From Desulfuromusa sp. (GTDB lineage Bacteria; Desulfobacterota; Desulfuromonadia; Desulfuromonadales; Geopsychrobacteraceae), in the NCBI GenBank assembly GCA_016744595.1, contig JADGEB010000006.1, positions 2,498 to 66,497 on the forward strand: a stretch of 64,000 nucleotides of DNA, in the 5' to 3' direction. The translations under genes and the position numbers were made by a program. The stretch's first letter is position 1. Every line of letters starts with the position of its first letter. The notes under the pieces were generated by a model. It was not told where the DNA came from and ran no database searches. It worked only from the letters and a program-made list of their open reading frames with translations. This document shows positions 1-9,700 of this stretch, piece after piece.

Positions 1-1223
1 ACTTCAGTGAAGTAATTCCGACTGGTATGACGGCCATCGCAACCACCCATAACGACGAAGCGTTTCAGCGCACCAGATTTGACGGCATCAACCACCTTAT
101 CAGCCAAGGCCATCACCTGAGCATGAGCAAAACCACCGACGATTTCACCGGTTTCAATCTCAATCGGTGCAGCACAACTCTTAGCCTGCTCAATAATTGC
201 CGAAAAATCTTTGCTGCCACCTTCGGGACGATCTTCAATATGGGTAGCCCCTGGCCAGCCAGCTAGGCCAGTTGTATAGAATCGATCCTTGTAAGCATCC
301 TGAACGGGGGTAATGCAGTTAGTCGTCATCAAAATTGGGCCATTGAATGATGCAAATTCCTTATCTTGATGCCACCAGGAATCGCCGTAGTTACCGACAA
401 AATGCTCGTATTTTTTGAATTCTGGATAATAGTTGGCTGGCAACATTTCACAGTGAGTATAAACATCAACTCCGGTGCCTTCTGTCTGCTTGAGCAGCTC
501 CTCCATATCCTTCAGATCATGACCTGAAATCAGGATACCAGGCTTATCACTGACACCAATGTTAACCTTGGAAATCTCTGGATTACCATAGGTTGTGGTG
601 TTAGCTTCATCAAGCAGTGCCATGGCAGTGACAGCAACTTCACCACACTTCAGAACCATGCCCACCATTTCGTCAACACTCAGATCCTGGGTCGTTGATA
701 CCAAAGCATCAACCATAAAATCGTAAACTTCTGATTTTTCGAAACCAAGCATGGCAGCATGATCAGTATAAGCAGCCATCCCCTTTAAACCGTAAATCAA
801 CAGTTCGCGGAGGGAACGAACATCTTCATTGGCTTGTGACAACACACCAACTTCTGCAGCCTTGGCAGCAAAATCTGCTTCAGGAGCATTCCAATTGACA
901 ACATCGGCATCACTGCTGAAACCGATGGCTGTCTTTAAACCATCACGCTTGGCAACCGTTGCCTTAATCAGCTCAACAAAGCGGGCATTGTCGAAGTTTG
1001 CATTGGTAATCGTTGCAAACAAACCCTGGGCAATAAAGAGGCCAATAGAATCGTCCAACTTATTCTGTTTTTTGGCTTCGTCAGCAACAACAGCCAACCC
1101 CTTCAGGGTAAAAACCAGCAGATCCTGCAAGTTGGCAGTATCTTCTTTTTTCCCACAAACACCGACGATATCACAGCCAGTACCTTTTGCAGCTTCCTGA
1201 CATTGAAAACAAAACATACTCAT
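1..1223 (-). CDS. hcp: Hybrid cluster protein (hydroxylamine reductase), C-terminal part cut by window edge
   Basis: Cytoplasmic iron-sulfur enzyme of nitrosative-stress defence; it reduces NO or hydroxylamine. The 407 visible residues begin with the cysteine cluster C-x2-C-x8-C-x5-C (CFQCQ...GC...GVCGK), the spacing of the [4Fe-4S] form found in anaerobes rather than the enterobacterial [2Fe-2S] form. Later family motifs are visible ([48 protein letters not shown]). The family is about 540 residues, so the last quarter lies outside the window. The ATG at 1223 is preceded by AAGGAG at good distance. It is transcribed away from a four-gene operon starting at 1585, and each side has its own FNR-type box. 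Family assignment is firm; the physiological substrate is inferred. Confidence 0.96.
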   Translation of the reverse strand, partial: MSMFCFQCQEAAKGTGCDIVGVCGKKEDTANLQDLLVFTLKGLAVVADEAKKQNKLDDSIGLFIAQGLFATITNANFDNARFVELIKATVAKRDGLKTAIGFSSDADVVNWNAPEADFAAKAAEVGVLSQANEDVRSLRELLIYGLKGMAAYTDHAAMLGFEKSEVYDFMVDALVSTTQDLSVDEMVGMVLKCGEVAVTAMALLDEANTTTYGNPEISKVNIGVSDKPGILISGHDLKDMEELLKQTEGTGVDVYTHCEMLPANYYPEFKKYEHFVGNYGDSWWHQDKEFASFNGPILMTTNCITPVQDAYKDRFYTTGLAGWPGATHIEDRPEGGSKDFSAIIEQAKSCAAPIEIETGEIVGGFAHAQVMALADKVVDAVKSGALKRFVVMGGCDGRHTSRNYFTE

Positions 1224-1302
1224 TTTGATGTACTCCTTTGGTTGAGGTAATAAGATTTGTTTATTTATTCCCAGAAAATGCCACAGACTGAAAACTAAAA
1301 AA

Positions 1303-1316
1303 TTGATGCAGATCAA
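1303..1316. promoter_or_regulatory. FNR/DNR-type box upstream of hcp
   Basis: A perfect TTGAT-N4-ATCAA palindrome (TTGATGCAGATCAA), the consensus shared by FNR and the NO-sensing DNR/NnrR branch of the Crp/FNR family. It is centred about 86 bases upstream of the hcp start codon. If it acts at -41.5, hcp transcription would begin near 1268; the expected -10 region there (CATTTTCT on the minus strand) is only a weak match. Which regulator binds cannot be read from the site. Confidence 0.75.
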
Positions 1317-1493
1317 TTGTAGACAAAAAAGGTAATGATTTTCTAGCAATTAAACAGAGGTCAACTCCATTATCATTATGGAGTATAGCAGATAAAACAC
1401 AACCGACCACTTGCCCAAGAGACTTTGAATTTACAGTTCATGTGGGGTATAGTGTGCCAATTGTTGACAGGTTTGGTAATATTTACATATTTC

Positions 1494-1536
1494 TTGATTT
1501 ACATCAATTTATCCAGCCACTTCTTCACGCTATACT
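1494..1536 (+). promoter_or_regulatory. FNR-class promoter of the 1585-4841 operon
   Basis: A perfect TTGAT-N4-ATCAA box (TTGATTTACATCAA, 1494-1507) is followed by the -10 hexamer TATACT at 1531-1536. With transcription starting near 1542 the box is centred at -41.5, the exact class II activator position of FNR-type proteins. No -35 hexamer is needed or seen. This is a strong geometric argument that the operon is activated by the same type of regulator as hcp. Confidence 0.75.
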
Positions 1537-1584
1537 CGGAGCATAAATAAGCAATTAACACCAATAAGTGATGGAGATATAATC

Positions 1585-2817
1585 ATGACAACTGCTGTAT
1601 TAAATAAAGATATGACTGTTAAAGATGTTCTGGATCGCTGGCCTGAGACTCTGGATGTTTTTGTTGCCAACGGGTTCGAAAATTTTCGTGACGAAAAGCA
1701 ACGCAATGCGGTCGGTTCGTTTCTTAAATTAGAGCGAGCGGCACAAACTAAGAAATATGATCTGGACAACTTCCTCTCACTGTTGCAGGAAAAAATTGAT
1801 GGGGAATTGAATCAGGTTGATGTAACAATGAAGACAACGGAAAAAGCCGACAGTCAAGTCAAAGTATCCGGCCTGCTCCCCTGCCCGGTACGTCTGCCGT
1901 TACTGGAAGGGTTTGATGCTTTCATTGAACAGTATACCGAAGAAACCGGCAATGAGGTTAGCTATAAACTTGAAGCAGCTTCGGTTGGAGCCAACTGGAT
2001 CGAAGAAAATATTCAGGGAATTGAGAATGCTGATGAACTGCCAGACATCTTCCTCTCTGCCGGATTTGAAACTTTTTTCGATCAGAAAACAATTGGTCGT
2101 TTCAAGGATCAGGGAGTTTTCACCGATATCACCGATACTACTGTAAACCCAGATTTTTCAGATATCGACATTAAAGATCCAAAAAAAGATTACTCAATTA
2201 TTGCCGCTGTCCCTGCAGTCTTCATGGTTAATCATGATGTTCTGGGTGATCTTCCAATCCCGCGATGCTGGGCTGACCTGCTCAAGCCGGAGTATGAACA
2301 AAAAGTGGCTCTGCCCGTCGGTGATTTCGATCTGTTTAACGCGATCCTCCTCGCTTTGCATAAAGAACACGGTGATGAAGGCATCAAAAAGCTCGGCCGT
2401 TGTATGCTAAAAGCAATGCATCCATCGCAGATGGTCAAAAATGCCAAGCGGGTCGCTGAAGAAAAACCTCTGGTGACTATCATGCCGTACTTTTTTACCA
2501 AGATGGCACGGATGGTTAAAAGTCTGGAGATTATCTGGCCAGAAGATGGTGCCGTCGTCAGCCCGATATTTATGCTCACCAAACGAGAGAGTCTCGAAAA
2601 GGTCAAACCAATTGCCGAATTCCTTTCCAGCAAGCCAGTTGGGGAAATTCTGGCGCAAAGAGGACTGTTCCCATCGGTTCATCCCGAAGTTGATAACCAG
2701 CTAGATGGTGATCATCCATGGAAGTGGATTGGTTGGGACTACATCTATCAGAATGATATCGGTGCCATGATTAAGCACACAACACAAATCTTTGAAGATT
2801 CAATGAACGCGGTGTAG
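1585..2817 (+). CDS. DUF1858-like domain fused to an ABC-type solute-binding domain; cytoplasmic
   Basis: 410 residues. Residues about 8-70 (TVKDVLDRWPETLDVFVANGF...) look like the DUF1858/ScdA-N helical domain also found at the front of Fe-S repair proteins, but lack the usual cysteines. Residues about 95-400 resemble the Fe3+/spermidine-type periplasmic binding fold (LPDIFLSAGFETFF, AAVPAVFMVNHDVLG, PRCWADLLKPEY, IAEFLSSKPVGEILA). There is no signal peptide, lipobox or transmembrane segment, and no permease gene nearby, so it should stay in the cytoplasm; transport is unlikely. It is first of four tightly linked genes behind an FNR-type promoter and opposite hcp. I infer a metal- or cofactor-binding role, possibly feeding Hcp or repairing iron-sulfur centres. 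Function is unproven. Confidence 0.65.
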   Translation: MTTAVLNKDMTVKDVLDRWPETLDVFVANGFENFRDEKQRNAVGSFLKLERAAQTKKYDLDNFLSLLQEKIDGELNQVDVTMKTTEKADSQVKVSGLLPCPVRLPLLEGFDAFIEQYTEETGNEVSYKLEAASVGANWIEENIQGIENADELPDIFLSAGFETFFDQKTIGRFKDQGVFTDITDTTVNPDFSDIDIKDPKKDYSIIAAVPAVFMVNHDVLGDLPIPRCWADLLKPEYEQKVALPVGDFDLFNAILLALHKEHGDEGIKKLGRCMLKAMHPSQMVKNAKRVAEEKPLVTIMPYFFTKMARMVKSLEIIWPEDGAVVSPIFMLTKRESLEKVKPIAEFLSSKPVGEILAQRGLFPSVHPEVDNQLDGDHPWKWIGWDYIYQNDIGAMIKHTTQIFEDSMNAV

Positions 2818-2837
2818 AATTTTATACGCTATTTATG

Positions 2838-2862
2838 TAGGGGCGCCGCTTGCTGCGCCCAT
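2838..2862. repeat. Short palindromic intergenic repeat
   Basis: GTAGGGGCGC followed by eight bases and GCGCCC gives a GC-rich hairpin (arms GGGCGC 2842-2847 and GCGCCC 2855-2860) between the first and second genes of the operon. It resembles the small GTAGGGGCG-type palindromes scattered in many genomes. It lacks a T-run, so it is more likely an mRNA-stability or REP-like element than a terminator. Confidence 0.45.
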
Positions 2863-2891
2863 CAGCGACAAAACAGCAAAAAGGTGAAATT

Positions 2892-3590
2892 ATGCGTTTT
2901 CTAACCATATCGGGACCTCCATCTTCCGGAAAAACATCAGTGATTTTGCGAGTGATCGAAGCTCTGCAAGATCGTAAGAAAAAAATCGGGGTGGTCAAGT
3001 TTGACTGTCTTTTAACCGATGATGATAAGCTTTACGCCCAGAAAGGGGTATTAGTCAAAAAAGGATTATCGGGCGCACTTTGCCCCGATCATTACTTTGT
3101 CAGCAATATAGAATCTTGTGTGACTTGGGGGCACGAAAATAGCTGCGAATACCTGATCAGCGAAAGTGCCGGACTCTGCAACCGTTGCTCTCCTCACATT
3201 AAAGAAATTACCGCCGTCTGTGTTATCGATAACCTTAGTGGGATCGGCACACCCAAAAAAATCGGTCCGATGTTAAAATCGGCAGATATCGTTATTATCA
3301 CCAAAGGCGACATTGTCTCCCAAGCTGAACGGGAAGTTTTTGCCTCACGGGTCAAGCAAGTCAATCCTGGTGCCATCATCATGAATGTCAACGGGATTAC
3401 AGGGCAAGGAGCTTTTGAGCTAACCAGTCTTTTTGAGGAGGCATCAGATATTGAAACCTTAAAAGGAAAGGAACTGCGATTCTCTATGCCTTCTGCACTT
3501 TGTTCCTACTGCCTGGGAGAAACCAGGATTGGGGAAGAACATCAGATGGGCAACATCCGCAAGATGGATTTTCAGGAAGGATCGGCATGA
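2892..3590 (+). CDS. HypB/CobW-like P-loop GTPase with extra cysteine motifs
   Basis: 232 residues from the ATG at 2892, which has AAGGTG upstream. The N-terminus carries a Walker A loop, GPPSSGKTS, with further G-protein features (ISESAG, VCVIDNL, VIITKGDIVSQ resembling the NKxD step, GAIIMNVNG). This is the pattern of the HypB/UreG family of metallochaperone GTPases. Two cysteine pairs, CNRC near residue 97 and CSYC near 204, could bind a metal. It follows the solute-binding-like gene after 74 bases and overlaps the next gene by ATGA, so it is translated in step with the ABC ATPase. I infer a nucleotide-driven metal or cofactor insertion step; the target is unknown, Hcp being an obvious candidate. 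Confidence 0.7.
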   Translation: MRFLTISGPPSSGKTSVILRVIEALQDRKKKIGVVKFDCLLTDDDKLYAQKGVLVKKGLSGALCPDHYFVSNIESCVTWGHENSCEYLISESAGLCNRCSPHIKEITAVCVIDNLSGIGTPKKIGPMLKSADIVIITKGDIVSQAEREVFASRVKQVNPGAIIMNVNGITGQGAFELTSLFEEASDIETLKGKELRFSMPSALCSYCLGETRIGEEHQMGNIRKMDFQEGSA

Positions 3591-4597
3591 TGAAAGAAAC
3601 ATCTTTACTCCACAAACCGATGTCCGATGTCCTTATTGATCATCCCTACGTAGAAGATTTCCTGACCTCTTTTGGGCTAGTAGTTAAGCCAGGTACTGAT
3701 AGCCTGCAGCATTACCTTGATAATCTTGATCCCGATAACTTGGAAGATCTAGGAGTCAATGCAAAACAGTTACGTCAGAGCCTGGATGATTTCCTTGAAG
3801 GAATGTTGGCCATAAGTGATCCCATGGACGAAGTCAAAGCGCTGACAATTATTGGTGGTCATGATAAATCGGGAAAAGCAGAAAACCTAGAATTAACTTT
3901 GAAGCCGGGAGAAGTGATCTGTATTGTTGGTCCAACCGGCTCTGGAAAAAGTCGCCTGCTGGCCGATATTGAATGGGTTGCACAGGGCGACACTCCAACC
4001 CGAAGAAAAATCCTTATCAATGGCCAGGTGCCAGACAGCAAGTGGCGTTTTTCTACTGAATATAAACTGGTGGCACAATTGTCACAGAACATGAACTTTG
4101 TCATGGACTTATCGGCGGAAGAATTTATCCGCATGCATGCAGAAAGCCGCCTGGTCACCAACCCAGAAGAAAAAGTTGCACAAATCCTAAAACAGGCCAA
4201 TGAACTGGCGGGGGAGACATTTGCGCCCGACACCCCAGTCACATCTTTAAGTGGTGGTCAATCCCGTGCGTTGATGATTGCCGACATGGCAATTTTGAGC
4301 AAATCACCGATTGCGCTGATTGATGAAATTGAAAATGCCGGAATCGACCGTAAAAAAGCGTTGGATCTACTGGTTCAGGAAGAAAAAATTATCCTGATGG
4401 CAACCCATGATCCGATTCTCGCCCTGATGGGTGATCGCCGTCTGGTTATTAAAAACGGCGGTATCGATAAAATCATTGAATCGAGTGAAGCAGAACGGAA
4501 GAATCTGGTTTCACTGGAAAAGCTGGACAACAAACTTCTCGCCCTAAGAAACAGAATCCGAACCGGGGACACCCTGGAAAACATCGAAGGAGTATAA
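3587..4597 (+). CDS. Soluble ABC-type ATPase with N-terminal DUF1858-like domain
   Basis: 336 residues. The ATG at 3587 overlaps the GTPase stop codon and has AAGGA five bases upstream. Residues about 10-75 again look like a DUF1858-type helical module (MSDVLIDHPYVEDFLTSFGL). The ATPase domain follows: Walker A GPTGSGKSR, signature LSGGQSR, Walker B ALIDEIENAG, and the switch histidine in MATHDP. No transmembrane protein is encoded nearby, so this is a non-transport ABC ATPase like those working on metallo-enzymes or protein complexes. Sharing the same N-terminal module type with the first gene suggests both dock to the same partner. The role is inferred only. Confidence 0.7.
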   Translation: MMKETSLLHKPMSDVLIDHPYVEDFLTSFGLVVKPGTDSLQHYLDNLDPDNLEDLGVNAKQLRQSLDDFLEGMLAISDPMDEVKALTIIGGHDKSGKAENLELTLKPGEVICIVGPTGSGKSRLLADIEWVAQGDTPTRRKILINGQVPDSKWRFSTEYKLVAQLSQNMNFVMDLSAEEFIRMHAESRLVTNPEEKVAQILKQANELAGETFAPDTPVTSLSGGQSRALMIADMAILSKSPIALIDEIENAGIDRKKALDLLVQEEKIILMATHDPILALMGDRRLVIKNGGIDKIIESSEAERKNLVSLEKLDNKLLALRNRIRTGDTLENIEGV

Positions 4598-4598
4598 A

Positions 4599-4841
4599 AT
4601 GCATGACGGTTGTAGTGGAAGTTTTGGTAACGGAGAACAAATTGTTAACAAATTAAGGCAAATGGGATTCAGCAGCTACGCTATGCCGGTTCCTCCTGAG
4701 ATTAAATGTACTAGCTGTGAAACAATCTTCACCATGCAAACAATGGAATACAGATGTGATAATTGCGGTATGGTTTACGGAGTCACTCCCTGCCATGCGA
4801 CTGATCCCGGCAGTATCCAACCGGCTGGCATCAATTACTAA
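4599..4841 (+). CDS. Small cysteine-rich, zinc-ribbon-like protein
   Basis: 80 residues, starting one base after the previous stop, with AAGGAG upstream. Cysteines occur as CTSC and CDNC knuckles (a zinc ribbon) plus single cysteines near both ends (HDGCSG and TPCH). No signal peptide. It is last in the FNR-box operon and is followed directly by a strong terminator. It may be a metal carrier or a small iron-sulfur/zinc partner of the GTPase and ATPase. I do not recognise a named family. Confidence 0.65.
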   Translation: MHDGCSGSFGNGEQIVNKLRQMGFSSYAMPVPPEIKCTSCETIFTMQTMEYRCDNCGMVYGVTPCHATDPGSIQPAGINY

Positions 4842-4852
4842 TCTGAATTACG

Positions 4853-4896
4853 GACAAAAAGAGCGGCTCATTCACCTTTGAGCCGCTCTTTTTGTC
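4853..4896 (+). terminator. Intrinsic terminator of the 1585-4841 operon
   Basis: A perfect 18-base inverted repeat around an 8-base loop; the stem core is GAGCGGCTCA/TGAGCCGCTC, flanked by A-run and T-run, so it can work in both directions and also end the convergent PilZ transcript. Confidence 0.9.
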
Positions 4897-4925
4897 TCTA
4901 TGATAAAAAAATGATCAAGCAGAAA

Positions 4926-5576
4926 TTATTTTTGAACCTCGCTTGCTCCCTCTGAAATAAACTTCCACAGTTCTGTATAAATTGACTCATCTAACCCGCG
5001 AAATCTAATTCCAACACTATGCTTGGAATTCTCACCGTCTTTAGCTTTTTGCGTCCAGCAGATATCTCCATCTATCGAAAAAACTTCTTTACCATCCGGC
5101 AACGAAAATTCTATAGAAATTCCACCTTTGACCCTCGGAAGTGGATTTGATCTGGAAATTTCGATGCAAGCCCCTTCAGTACTCAAATTAAAAAAAGTAC
5201 CGCGACATTCATGCCTGCTATAACATAGCTTTGTCGACAGCGGGTTGGAAAACTGGTAACGGAAATTGTCTCTGGCACCGGTCATCATTCCTTGCAGGAT
5301 AGTCAAAAATTGTTCGACACTGCGCTTACTGACATCGGAAACCCCCTTATTCTCTGCAATGGAATGATGTTCATCAATCACCTCATCTAGCAACTTCCGA
5401 TAACGGAAAAACCTTTTAAGCAGGTCATTTCGATCAAAAGTAAAACCATTAGAAGATACCAGCACATTACTGACAGCAACTGTTGCATGACAGTGCTCAC
5501 AGTCAATCGAAGTAATTTCAGCCAATAGTGCAGAATTAATATATTTTTCACATTTTGGGCATTTCATTATCAGCAT
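4926..5576 (-). CDS. PilZ-domain protein with N-terminal zinc ribbon
   Basis: 216 residues from the ATG at 5576 (GAGG upstream); a TTG ten codons earlier is possible but has no ribosome-binding site. CPKC and CEHC near the N-terminus form a zinc ribbon. The C-terminal ~110 residues are PilZ-like, with the N-x-S-x-x-G motif in FNLSTEGACIEIS and the VGIRF strand near the end. The upstream arginine motif RxxxR is not clear, so c-di-GMP binding is uncertain. It probably acts as a cytoplasmic c-di-GMP effector; the neighbouring HD-GYP gene would supply turnover of the same messenger. Confidence 0.75.
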   Translation of the reverse strand: MLIMKCPKCEKYINSALLAEITSIDCEHCHATVAVSNVLVSSNGFTFDRNDLLKRFFRYRKLLDEVIDEHHSIAENKGVSDVSKRSVEQFLTILQGMMTGARDNFRYQFSNPLSTKLCYSRHECRGTFFNLSTEGACIEISRSNPLPRVKGGISIEFSLPDGKEVFSIDGDICWTQKAKDGENSKHSVGIRFRGLDESIYTELWKFISEGASEVQK

Positions 5577-5644
5577 AGGGAGCCTCGTAATCCATTCATC
5601 CGACAATCTTTTTTCATAAGAATAAATAATCTCTTACTCTTAGT

Positions 5645-6751
5645 TTAATAAATTTCCTGATCAAGGTAGCGGTTCTTAATTTCTATAATTTCCGGTAAAT
5701 TTTCTACAAACAACTCCACCATAATTGGTTCAAAGTGTTTCCCCGATTCTTCCCGAATAACTTCAAGCGCTTTTTCTACCGGCCAAGCCTGTTTATAAGG
5801 TCGTGCAGAAGTCAACGCATCAAAAACATCACTAATTGCGGCAATCCGTGCAGAAACTGGAATCTTGTCACCAGCAATCCCGTGAGGATAGCCAGTTCCA
5901 TCCCATTTTTCATGGTGATAAAGAGCGGTTTCCCGTGCCAGAGAGATGATACTAGAATCATGATCACCAATAATTCGGGCGCCAATTTTGGGGTGCTGCT
6001 TCATCACCTGCCATTCTTCAGGGCTGAGTTTTCCTGGCTTCAATAAAATACTATCAGGGATTCCAATTTTTCCTACATCGTGCATGGTACTGGCATAAAG
6101 CAGTAGTGTCGAAAAATCTTTTCCTAACCCACGCTTACTGGCCAACAAACTACATATATGACTCATGCGTTTAACATGGGCACCGGTTTCATTATCCCGC
6201 AACTCACCAGCAGCACCAAGACACTGAACTATTTCGAACTGGGTTTCGCGGATTTCAGTAGTCCTTTTAATAACTTCATTTTCCAGTAGATCAGCTCGCA
6301 CAATCTGACGGGTATAGAAAAGCCTGGTTTGAAGGGTGTTCTGAATTCGTAACAGAACTTCCCAATCTTCAAACGGTTTGGTGATAAAATCTTTGGCTCC
6401 AGCCTCCAATGCTTTCTGACGAGTATCCTGGTCAGTCTGAGCAGTCAGAACAATGACAGGCAAAAAATCGTCTCTTGTGACGGCACCAAGTTGCTGTAGC
6501 ACCTCAATTCCTGACATTCCAGGCATCCGTATATCGAGGAGAATCAGGTCAAATTGATGCTCCCGATAAAGAGGAAGAACCTGAAATGGATCAGTCGTAG
6601 AATAGATATTCTTATATTCTTCCTCTTCCAGAACCGCCTCTAGGAGCGCAACGTTTGATGGATTATCATCAACGATTAAAATCTTGGCATCGTATATATC
6701 AGCCAAGGCACTGCCCATCAATAAATCGGTCAAATCTAATTCAAAATCCAT
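5645..6751 (-). CDS. Response regulator with HD-GYP c-di-GMP phosphodiesterase output
   Basis: 368 residues. Receiver domain at about 23-140 with phospho-acceptor D73 ([10 protein letters not shown]), switch region VLTAQ and K125. HD-GYP domain at about 170-355 with [10 protein letters not shown] (HD 224-225) and [11 protein letters not shown] (279-289), the full catalytic signature of the RpfG class. It starts three bases after the hybrid histidine kinase stop, so it is the probable output of that kinase: phosphorylation would alter c-di-GMP breakdown rather than transcription. Confidence 0.92.
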   Translation of the reverse strand: MDFELDLTDLLMGSALADIYDAKILIVDDNPSNVALLEAVLEEEEYKNIYSTTDPFQVLPLYREHQFDLILLDIRMPGMSGIEVLQQLGAVTRDDFLPVIVLTAQTDQDTRQKALEAGAKDFITKPFEDWEVLLRIQNTLQTRLFYTRQIVRADLLENEVIKRTTEIRETQFEIVQCLGAAGELRDNETGAHVKRMSHICSLLASKRGLGKDFSTLLLYASTMHDVGKIGIPDSILLKPGKLSPEEWQVMKQHPKIGARIIGDHDSSIISLARETALYHHEKWDGTGYPHGIAGDKIPVSARIAAISDVFDALTSARPYKQAWPVEKALEVIREESGKHFEPIMVELFVENLPEIIEIKNRYLDQEIY

Positions 6752-6754
6752 GAC

Positions 6755-9700
6755 TTATTTCTCCAAGGCATCTGCCATTATTTTTAATAGTTGACTAACA
6801 TTAACTGGTTTTGGGATGAAGCCGTTGAACCCCAATTTGTGAACGCGCTTTACAGTCTTCTCCATAGCATCAGCACTGACAGCAACAACTGGGACAAATT
6901 CCGTTTTAGGATTTGACTTCAATTGTCGGTATGTCTGGAATCCATCAATGCCTGGCAAGTTGAGATCCAACAAAATTAAATCGGGAAGATTTTCCTCTGC
7001 CATAACAACCCCATCTTCCCCCGTAGGAGCTGTAATGAGGCGGAAATTTTCCTGTTCAAGGATAAGTTCATGCATAAAGATAGTATTTACCGGGTCATCT
7101 TCAATATAAAGAATCAATTTCTCCTGAACTTTTTCTTCAGCACATGTTTTGTTGTTGCTAGTTTCAATGAGATCAGATCGATTTTCTGCTATGGACATTC
7201 CCACAGAAACTGGCAGAGTGAACCAAAAATGGCTCCCCTTATCTAACTGGCTTTCAAACCCGATGTCGCCACCCATTTTTTCAACCAACTGTTTGGTAAT
7301 CGTCATTCCAATTCCGGTTCCTTCAATCTCGTTAGGATTCTCTAGAACTCGCTTAAATGGCGAAAACAAATCTTTCTGTTTCTCTTCCGGAATACCGATA
7401 CCGTTGTCAGTAACGTTAAAACGTAGAAATCCCGAAATTTCCATCTCTACATCAACAACCACAGTTCCTTCCGGCTTATTATACTTCACTGAATTAGACA
7501 GCAGATTCAGCATAATCTGTTTTACCCGGGTCAAATCTGCCCGCACTAACGGGAGATCTGTTCCGGCATAAGAACCAGTTATTGTAATTGACTTCTCATC
7601 TGCGAGAGAACGTGTCAGAGACAAACAGTCATCAAGGAAAATGTGTGGATCTAACGACTCTAGTGAAAGGGAAAATTCTCCTGATTCGATACGTGCCAGA
7701 TCAAGAATTTCATTGATCAACTGGAGCAGATGTTGCCCCGCAGTATGAATCTGCCCTGTCATATCCATCTGTTTTTCATTTAATGGATTTTTTTTACTTT
7801 TGAGCATCAATTGTGAAAATCCATTGATTGCATTCAAAGGAGTTCTAAGCTCGTGACTCATATTGGAAAGAAAGTTAGATTTGGCTTGATTGGCCTGTTC
7901 TGCATGCTTTCTGGCACGTTTCAGTTCCGTGACGTTCTCTTTAACTGCAACGAAGTTGGTGATCTCACCTTTGACATTCTTGATTGGAAGAACCAGAACA
8001 TTTTCGTTGTAGAGGTCACCGTTCTTTTTTCGATTAATAAATTCGCCACGCCAGACATGACCGGCAGTTATGGTTTTCCAGAGCTGCCTAAATGCCGACT
8101 CCGGGGTGTTTCCAGACTTTAATACCCGCGGATTCTGACCAACGGCTTCAGTAAAACTGTATCCTGTGATCTGTTCAAATGCAGGATTAACGTATTCAAT
8201 TGTCCCCTCGGTATCAGTGATTACAATACTACTGGGAGACTGTTCAACCACCATCTTAAGCTTATGAGTCTCTTCCTCAGCCTGTTTTCGCAAGGTGATA
8301 TCACGTGAATATAGGATATATCCATCCGAATCATCATCCTGCTGGAATTTCTGGATATAGGTCTCCATCACATGAATCTCACCCTTTTTATCCATCAACC
8401 GATATTCCATGGGAGTTGCACCACTGTAAAGCTCATGTAGTGTCGAAATTTGAATATGTTTCAAATCTTCGGCGAGAACTATATCTCGGATATCAAATCC
8501 AATAATTTTTTCTGGCGGGATTCCTATAACTATCCTAGATGAAGGACTTGAATAAGTAATTATTCCATCTTCATCAAGAAGAGTAATAACATCGGAAACA
8601 TTTTCAATTAATCTCCTGAAATAGCGCTCGTTCTTTATCAACTGCAACTGCACTTCTTTACGCTGCAGGATTTGCTCTTCTAATGCACTGGTGCGCTCTT
8701 TAACCTTCAGCTCCAGTTGGCTATTGGCCGATTTTAGAGCAGATTCAGCTTTCTTTTTGGCTGTAATGTCGAGTGAATACTCGATCATCTGAATCAATTT
8801 TCCATCATCATCAAAGATTGGGTACCCATGAACCTCAGAAAAAGTATCTTCACCTTGCTTGTTTTGACGGACACGCTCGAGGACAACCGCCTTTCCGGTC
8901 TGTTCAATAATCTGCAGCGGGCACTGGACACCGATATCATCGCAAGGATTATCTCGATTGTGAATCAGCGAATAGCAGGTTGTTTTACTTCCATCTCCCT
9001 GTGCCAAGGCAACAGAGTTGGCTAAAATTATCGACTGATCTTGTGCATCAATTACGTAAAATGGATGAGAAAGAGATTCTATAACTTTACGTAAGAAGTC
9101 CGCCTGTTCTTTAATCTTGATTTCAGCAGTTTTCCGCTCAACAACCTCATTCTCAAGAGCAGAAGTCCGCTCTTGAATAGTCGTTTCAAGATTTTCGTTA
9201 GTTTCCAAAAGTTGTTGCTGAAACTGTTGTCGTTCCAGCAGAATTTTCCTGCTGGATTTCAGGACAAAAGCTCCCATCAGTAGAATGAAACCAAATGTAA
9301 CTATCGTTGACGTATAATCAACCCATTTATAAGTGTGACTGAATTGAGAATTAATTTTTTGAATTCGCCTAGTCTCTTGAAGGCTTTGTGAATGAAGAAA
9401 GTGTGAATTTCCCAGCATCCGTTTAAAAAAAGGTTCGATGCCCTTATAGTAATTATTGACCCGGCGAATGGCTCCAGCAACCTGGATAAGATCCGTCCCT
9501 TCCAATATGTATATTTTCTGTTCAACAAGTGGCTTAAATTCTAAGATAATTTGTTGTAATTCTACAAATTTTGCTTTCAGTTCAAGAATTTCAACATTTA
9601 TTGCTTGTGTGCCAAATTTTTTATATTCCAGATTCCGGGAAGTAGATTCTTCAAAACCAAAATTAACCAGGTTATTGATCTGTTGAGTGCCACCTCGTTC

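Larger units (their letters stand above)
1224..1584. promoter_or_regulatory. Divergent control region between hcp and the 1585 operon
   Basis: A 361-base gene-free stretch holding two FNR-type boxes (1303-1316 and 1494-1507), a -10 hexamer for the plus-strand operon (1531-1536), and between them a separate inverted repeat CTCCAT-N7-ATGGAG at 1365-1383 that could be a further operator. No small open reading frame of interest was seen. Confidence 0.6.

Noticed and set aside
2850-2891. TTG start for the HypB-like GTPase within the palindromic repeat
   Set aside because: The Walker A region normally begins near the N-terminus, and the ATG at 2892 has AAGGTG upstream.
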